Assembly (NCBI GenBank): GCA_947175225.1
Contig: CAMWLX010000098.1
Span: 1 to 9,834, forward strand
Direction of reading: 5' to 3'
DNA length: 9,834 bases
From: an uncultured Porphyromonadaceae bacterium
GTDB lineage: Bacteria > Bacteroidota > Bacteroidia > Bacteroidales > Muribaculaceae
In this document: positions 7,510 to 9,834 of the stretch, in pieces
Numbering within the stretch: position 1 is the first letter of the stretch
Layout: the number at the start of each line of letters is the position of its first letter
Made by a program: the position numbers and the translations under genes
The notes under the pieces: generated by a model
What the model saw: only the letters and a program-made list of their open reading frames with translations
Told to the model about the DNA's origin: nothing
The model's database searches: none

Positions 7510-7510
7510 G

Positions 7511-7597
7511 CGGTGAGGACGAGATTCGAACTCGTGGTAGGATTACTCCTACGTCAGTTTAGCAAACTGGTGGTTTCAGCCACTCACCCACCTCACC
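7511..7597 (-). tRNA. tRNA-Ser (anticodon GCU)
   Basis: The 87-nt gene folds as a class II tRNA. The acceptor stem GGTGAGG (7597-7591) pairs with CCTCACC (7518-7512), with G at 7511 as discriminator, as usual for serine tRNAs. The anticodon loop TTGCTAA has anticodon GCT at 7563-7561, reading AGC and AGU codons. A long variable arm (GTAGGA, loop GTAA, TCCTAC) marks the serine class. The T arm ACGAG-TTCGAAT-CTCGT is intact. CCA is not encoded, so the end must be trimmed and CCA added; RNase Z, encoded just upstream on the same strand, does such trimming. The gene has its own promoter and terminator. Confidence 0.97.
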
Positions 7598-7600
7598 ATT

Positions 7601-7615
7601 AGAGGTCGTTCCTCT
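7601..7615 (-). other. Small hairpin in the 5' leader of pre-tRNA-Ser
   Basis: On the - strand AGAGG (7615-7611), loop AACGA, CCTCT (7605-7601) forms a 5-bp hairpin ending 3 nt before the mature tRNA 5' end. It lies between the predicted transcription start (about 7620) and the RNase P cleavage site. It may keep the leader from mispairing with the tRNA; this role is inference. Confidence 0.4.
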
Positions 7616-7626
7616 CATTTGCGGTG

Positions 7627-7658
7627 CAAAGTTAGTAAGTTTTTTTGAATCCACCAAA
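7627..7658 (-). promoter_or_regulatory. Bacteroidota-type promoter for tRNA-Ser
   Basis: On the - strand, TAACTTTG (7634-7627) is a perfect TAnnTTTG -7 element. TTTG (7658-7655) is a perfect -33 element, with a 20-nt spacer. The predicted start near 7620 leaves a leader of about 20-25 nt before the tRNA. This strong constitutive-looking promoter lies entirely in the 92-nt gap between rnz and the tRNA, so the tRNA does not depend on rnz read-through. Confidence 0.85.
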
Positions 7659-7689
7659 TTATTTTTGAATTTTTTTCAAAAAATCTTTT

Positions 7690-8598
7690 TTACAGAGATA
7701 GGCGTAGGCCTTCCTTGCCGAGGATTACATTTGGGAAGACTTCTCGAGCCTCTTCGAGAAAGAGATTGTCGTCCTTGTATCGGGAAGAGTAATGTCCTGT
7801 CAGAAGTAGCCCGGCATTGGCTTCAAGGGCGACTTTGGCTGCTTCAGCTGCCGTGGAATGTCCTCGTTCCTTTGCCTTGTCTGAGTCTTGGCTCAGATAG
7901 GTGGTCTCATGAAAAAGGAGATCCACTCCCTCTATCTTACTTGCCAACTCCGGCATATAGGAGGTGTCGCTGATATGTGCATAACTCCGTGTGGGAGTTG
8001 GATCCTTCGTCATCATCGCATTGGGAATGACTGTGCCATCTGGTTTTATGAAATCTTCCCCTGCCTTGATCTTGTTGAAAGCCCATACCGGTACTTCATG
8101 AAAGTCGCACATTGCCCTATCTATGTGCCGTTGACCTTGCTTTTCTTCAAAAATATATCCTACCGCAGGTATCTTATGCCGTAGGGGAACGGTCCTTACT
8201 CTTAAGGATGCATTTTCGAAAACGACAGCCTCCTCGGGGCGTATCACATTAAACTTTACATCAATCGGGAGCCCTCGGTTGAAATAGTCGAAGATTGAGG
8301 ATAGGATTCTTTTCCCGTCTTCAAAAGTATGTATTGTGATGTCGCCCTCTAAGCCTGAGAGTGCCATTGTGCCTAATAGCCCTGGCAGACCGAATACATG
8401 ATCGCCGTGAAGATGGGTCAGGAAAATGTGGTTAAGTCTGGGTATTTTCAGGCGTTGTCGCTGCAATTCCTTCTGTGCGCCCTCGCCGCAGTCTATCATG
8501 AAAAGATTATCACGGAAATTCACCACGGTACATGAGGGGTTGTGGACTGGCGATGGCTTTGCACTGCCGCAGCCAAGGACATTGATTTCAAATTTCAT
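7690..8598 (-). CDS. rnz: Ribonuclease Z (tRNA 3'-end processing endonuclease)
   Basis: The 302-aa protein is a short-form RNase Z (ElaC type) of the metallo-beta-lactamase fold. It cuts tRNA precursors after the discriminator base so that CCA can be added, and it acts as a cytoplasmic zinc-dependent dimer. Visible signatures are GCGSAKPSPVHNPSC near the N-terminus (9-23), the metal-binding THLHGDH motif at 61-67, His141 in PLRHKIP, the Asp211 ligand in HISDTS, His230 in FHETTY, the HST motif at 248-250, and the final ligand His269 in TGHYSSRY. The segment between about 155 and 185 corresponds to the flexible substrate-binding arm. Length is normal and the ATG at 8598 gives the expected N-terminus. 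It begins 21 nt after the serine dehydratase stop, so the two are probably co-transcribed. No Shine-Dalgarno sequence is obvious. No convincing terminator follows before the tRNA promoter. Confidence 0.95.
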   Translation of the reverse strand: MKFEINVLGCGSAKPSPVHNPSCTVVNFRDNLFMIDCGEGAQKELQRQRLKIPRLNHIFLTHLHGDHVFGLPGLLGTMALSGLEGDITIHTFEDGKRILSSIFDYFNRGLPIDVKFNVIRPEEAVVFENASLRVRTVPLRHKIPAVGYIFEEKQGQRHIDRAMCDFHEVPVWAFNKIKAGEDFIKPDGTVIPNAMMTKDPTPTRSYAHISDTSYMPELASKIEGVDLLFHETTYLSQDSDKAKERGHSTAAEAAKVALEANAGLLLTGHYSSRYKDDNLFLEEAREVFPNVILGKEGLRLSL

Positions 8599-8619
8599 AT
8601 AGCGGGTTCGATTGCAGGG

Positions 8620-9834
8620 TCATTTGCGGAGCATTTGCTCATAATCTTTGGCAAGGCCACCTGTCCCTGTCTCCTTATATAAGGAAGGAAGATCGTGTCC
8701 TGTTTCTTTCATCACGGTCACCAACTTGTCAAACGACACGCGATGGCTTCCATCTGTAAAAGATGAATAGATATTTGCATCTAATGCGCGTGCGGCGGCA
8801 TAAGCATTTCTCTCAATACAAGGTATCTGAACAAGGCCGCAAACAGGGTCGCAAGTCATCCCAAGATGGTGTTCGAGTCCCATTTCTGCAGCGTATTCTA
8901 TCTGAGCCGGACTCCCTCCAAAGAGTTGGGTGGCAGCAGCGGCAGCCATTGCACAAGCCACGCCTACCTCTCCTTGGCAACCAACGTCTGCGCCTGAAAT
9001 GGATGCATTGTGCTTAACGACATTGCCAAACAAGCCGGCAGTAGCCAAAGCATGCACCATCTGAGCATCAGCAAAATGGCGGCTATCCCATAAATGATAC
9101 AGCACACCGGGTATCACACCACTTGACCCACAAGTAGGGGCAGTCACTATTTCGCCTCCGGAAGCATTTTCTTCGCTTACGGCAAGTGCGTATGCGAAGA
9201 CTCGTCCGCGGCTCTTGAGATTGTCTTTGTATCCTCCGGCCTTGACGTAGTAAGCACATGCCTTCCTTTGCAAGTTGAGTGGACCCGGAAGACGACCTTC
9301 GCGATTAAGACCTCGCTCGACAGCGCTTTTCATAACTTTCCAGACTTCCAAGAGATAATCCCATATCTCAGGTCCTTCACATTGCTCAACATATTCCCAA
9401 TATGTATGCCCTGTACGCTCGCAATAAGCCATTATGTCGCTGATTGTATTGAGTGGATATATTTCGCCCGAGTCGGTATGAGGTTTGCCAGGCTCTTCCA
9501 AAGCGCCTCCGCCGACGCTGAAGACGGTCCATTCGCCGGTCTCATTACCATCTATGTCAAGACTGCGAAATTTCATTCCATTGGGATGAAAGTCAAGAAA
9601 GACATTTGGCTCCCATATGATTTCTGTCTTTTTGCCTGATTTTGAGAGTTCGTCGAGGATAGCAACATCAGTCATATGCCCTTTGCCTGTGGCAGCCAAA
9701 CTTCCATAGAGTGTCACCTCAAAGTGGTCTGCTTCCGGATGGGTGTTGCGGAAGGTCTCAGCGGCCTTTCTCGGCCCCATTGTATGCGATGAGGAAGGGC
9801 CTGTGCCTATCCTAAATAATTCGCGTAATGATTT
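8620..9834 (-). CDS. sdaA: L-serine dehydratase, iron-sulfur dependent, single chain (5' end outside window)
   Basis: This enzyme deaminates L-serine to pyruvate and ammonia in the cytoplasm using a [4Fe-4S] cluster instead of PLP. The reading frame stays open to the right edge. An ATG at 9780 is internal, because the 18 codons before it encode KSLRELFRIGTGPSSSHT, the conserved N-terminal serine-dehydratase motif that continues into MGP. The true start is probably only a few codons beyond the edge, and 404 residues are visible. Counting from the first visible Lys, the beta domain covers about 1-150 and the catalytic alpha domain about 160-395, with APTCGSSGV near 232. Cys286, Cys328 and Cys339 are spaced 42 and 11 residues apart, as are the cluster ligands I recall for Legionella L-serine dehydratase. 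The chain ends GGLAKDYEQMLRK, without the C-terminal Cys of that protein. Both domains lie in one chain, unlike the split SdaAA/SdaAB form. It precedes rnz by 21 nt. Confidence 0.95.
   Translation of the reverse strand, partial: KSLRELFRIGTGPSSSHTMGPRKAAETFRNTHPEADHFEVTLYGSLAATGKGHMTDVAILDELSKSGKKTEIIWEPNVFLDFHPNGMKFRSLDIDGNETGEWTVFSVGGGALEEPGKPHTDSGEIYPLNTISDIMAYCERTGHTYWEYVEQCEGPEIWDYLLEVWKVMKSAVERGLNREGRLPGPLNLQRKACAYYVKAGGYKDNLKSRGRVFAYALAVSEENASGGEIVTAPTCGSSGVIPGVLYHLWDSRHFADAQMVHALATAGLFGNVVKHNASISGADVGCQGEVGVACAMAAAAATQLFGGSPAQIEYAAEMGLEHHLGMTCDPVCGLVQIPCIERNAYAAARALDANIYSSFTDGSHRVSFDKLVTVMKETGHDLPSLYKETGTGGLAKDYEQMLRK

Noticed and set aside
7447..7510. Repeated tcgggatttg (7447-7456 and 7501-7510) as an integration (att) duplication at the tRNA 3' end
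   Set aside because: The match is only 10 bp, lies in the terminator arm and not in the tRNA, and no integrase or mobile genes lie between or near the copies.
7662..7682. A/T-rich inverted repeat (tttttgaa / ttcaaaaa) as a terminator for rnz
   Set aside because: The stem has a single G-C pair and no T-run follows it on the - strand, so it would be very weak.
9268..9639. 123-codon + strand frame inside sdaA, and similar + strand frames inside the SLBB, wzz and rnz genes
   Set aside because: All are antisense to confidently identified genes and resemble no family.
9778..9780. ATG at 9780 as the start of the serine dehydratase
   Set aside because: Codons upstream continue in frame to the edge and encode the conserved GPSSSHTMGP motif, so this Met is internal and the gene is cut by the window.
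1..9834. CRISPR array, insertion sequence, prophage or toxin-antitoxin system
   Set aside because: No regularly spaced repeats, transposase, integrase, phage structural or toxin-like genes were seen on either strand.

Overview
The window looks like chromosomal DNA of a Bacteroidota bacterium, most likely order Bacteroidales (family not resolvable by eye; Muribaculaceae or Bacteroidaceae relatives are plausible). The reasons are two promoters of the Bacteroidota type (-33 TTTG-like, 20-nt spacer, -7 TAnnTTTG), the general lack of strong Shine-Dalgarno sequences, and the gene families present: GH115 glucuronidase, a multi-SLBB export protein, a kinase-less Wzz-like protein and an M23/LysM peptidase.

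Layout. On the + strand, positions 1-2776 hold the last few codons of an upstream gene (probably xseA), then xseB (exonuclease VII small subunit), then a secreted GH115 alpha-glucuronidase. All other genes lie on the - strand and converge on GH115 across a 35-nt gap. Read in their own direction (right to left) they are: an iron-sulfur L-serine dehydratase cut by the right edge of the window (8620-9834); ribonuclease Z (7690-8598); tRNA-Ser(GCU) with its own promoter, leader hairpin and terminator (7473-7658); then, behind a second promoter at 7356-7387, a three-gene surface-polysaccharide operon. That operon is a 792-aa SLBB/Poly_export protein (4936-7314), a Wzz-type chain-length/co-polymerase protein (3749-4912) and an M23 peptidase with LysM (2812-3747).

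How the genes work together. The SLBB and Wzz proteins are the expected outer-membrane/periplasmic and inner-membrane parts of a polysaccharide export machine. The M23/LysM protein, next in line, is a cell-wall hydrolase that could open or remodel peptidoglycan around that machine (inference). No glycosyltransferase, flippase, polymerase or BY-kinase is in view, so this is an export core separated from its biosynthetic genes. RNase Z matures tRNA 3' ends, and the tRNA-Ser gene just downstream lacks an encoded CCA, which makes it a suitable RNase Z substrate. GH115 stands alone, without SusC/SusD genes or other xylan enzymes in the window.

Most gene calls are conventional. The part most worth checking is the wzz/M23 junction. 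The peptidase has no ATG start, begins at a TTG one base after the wzz stop, and is preceded by an A8 run near the end of wzz. Loss of one A there would fuse the two proteins into one with sensible membrane topology. Second is the tRNA terminator, whose 3' arm can also pair perfectly with a third segment downstream.
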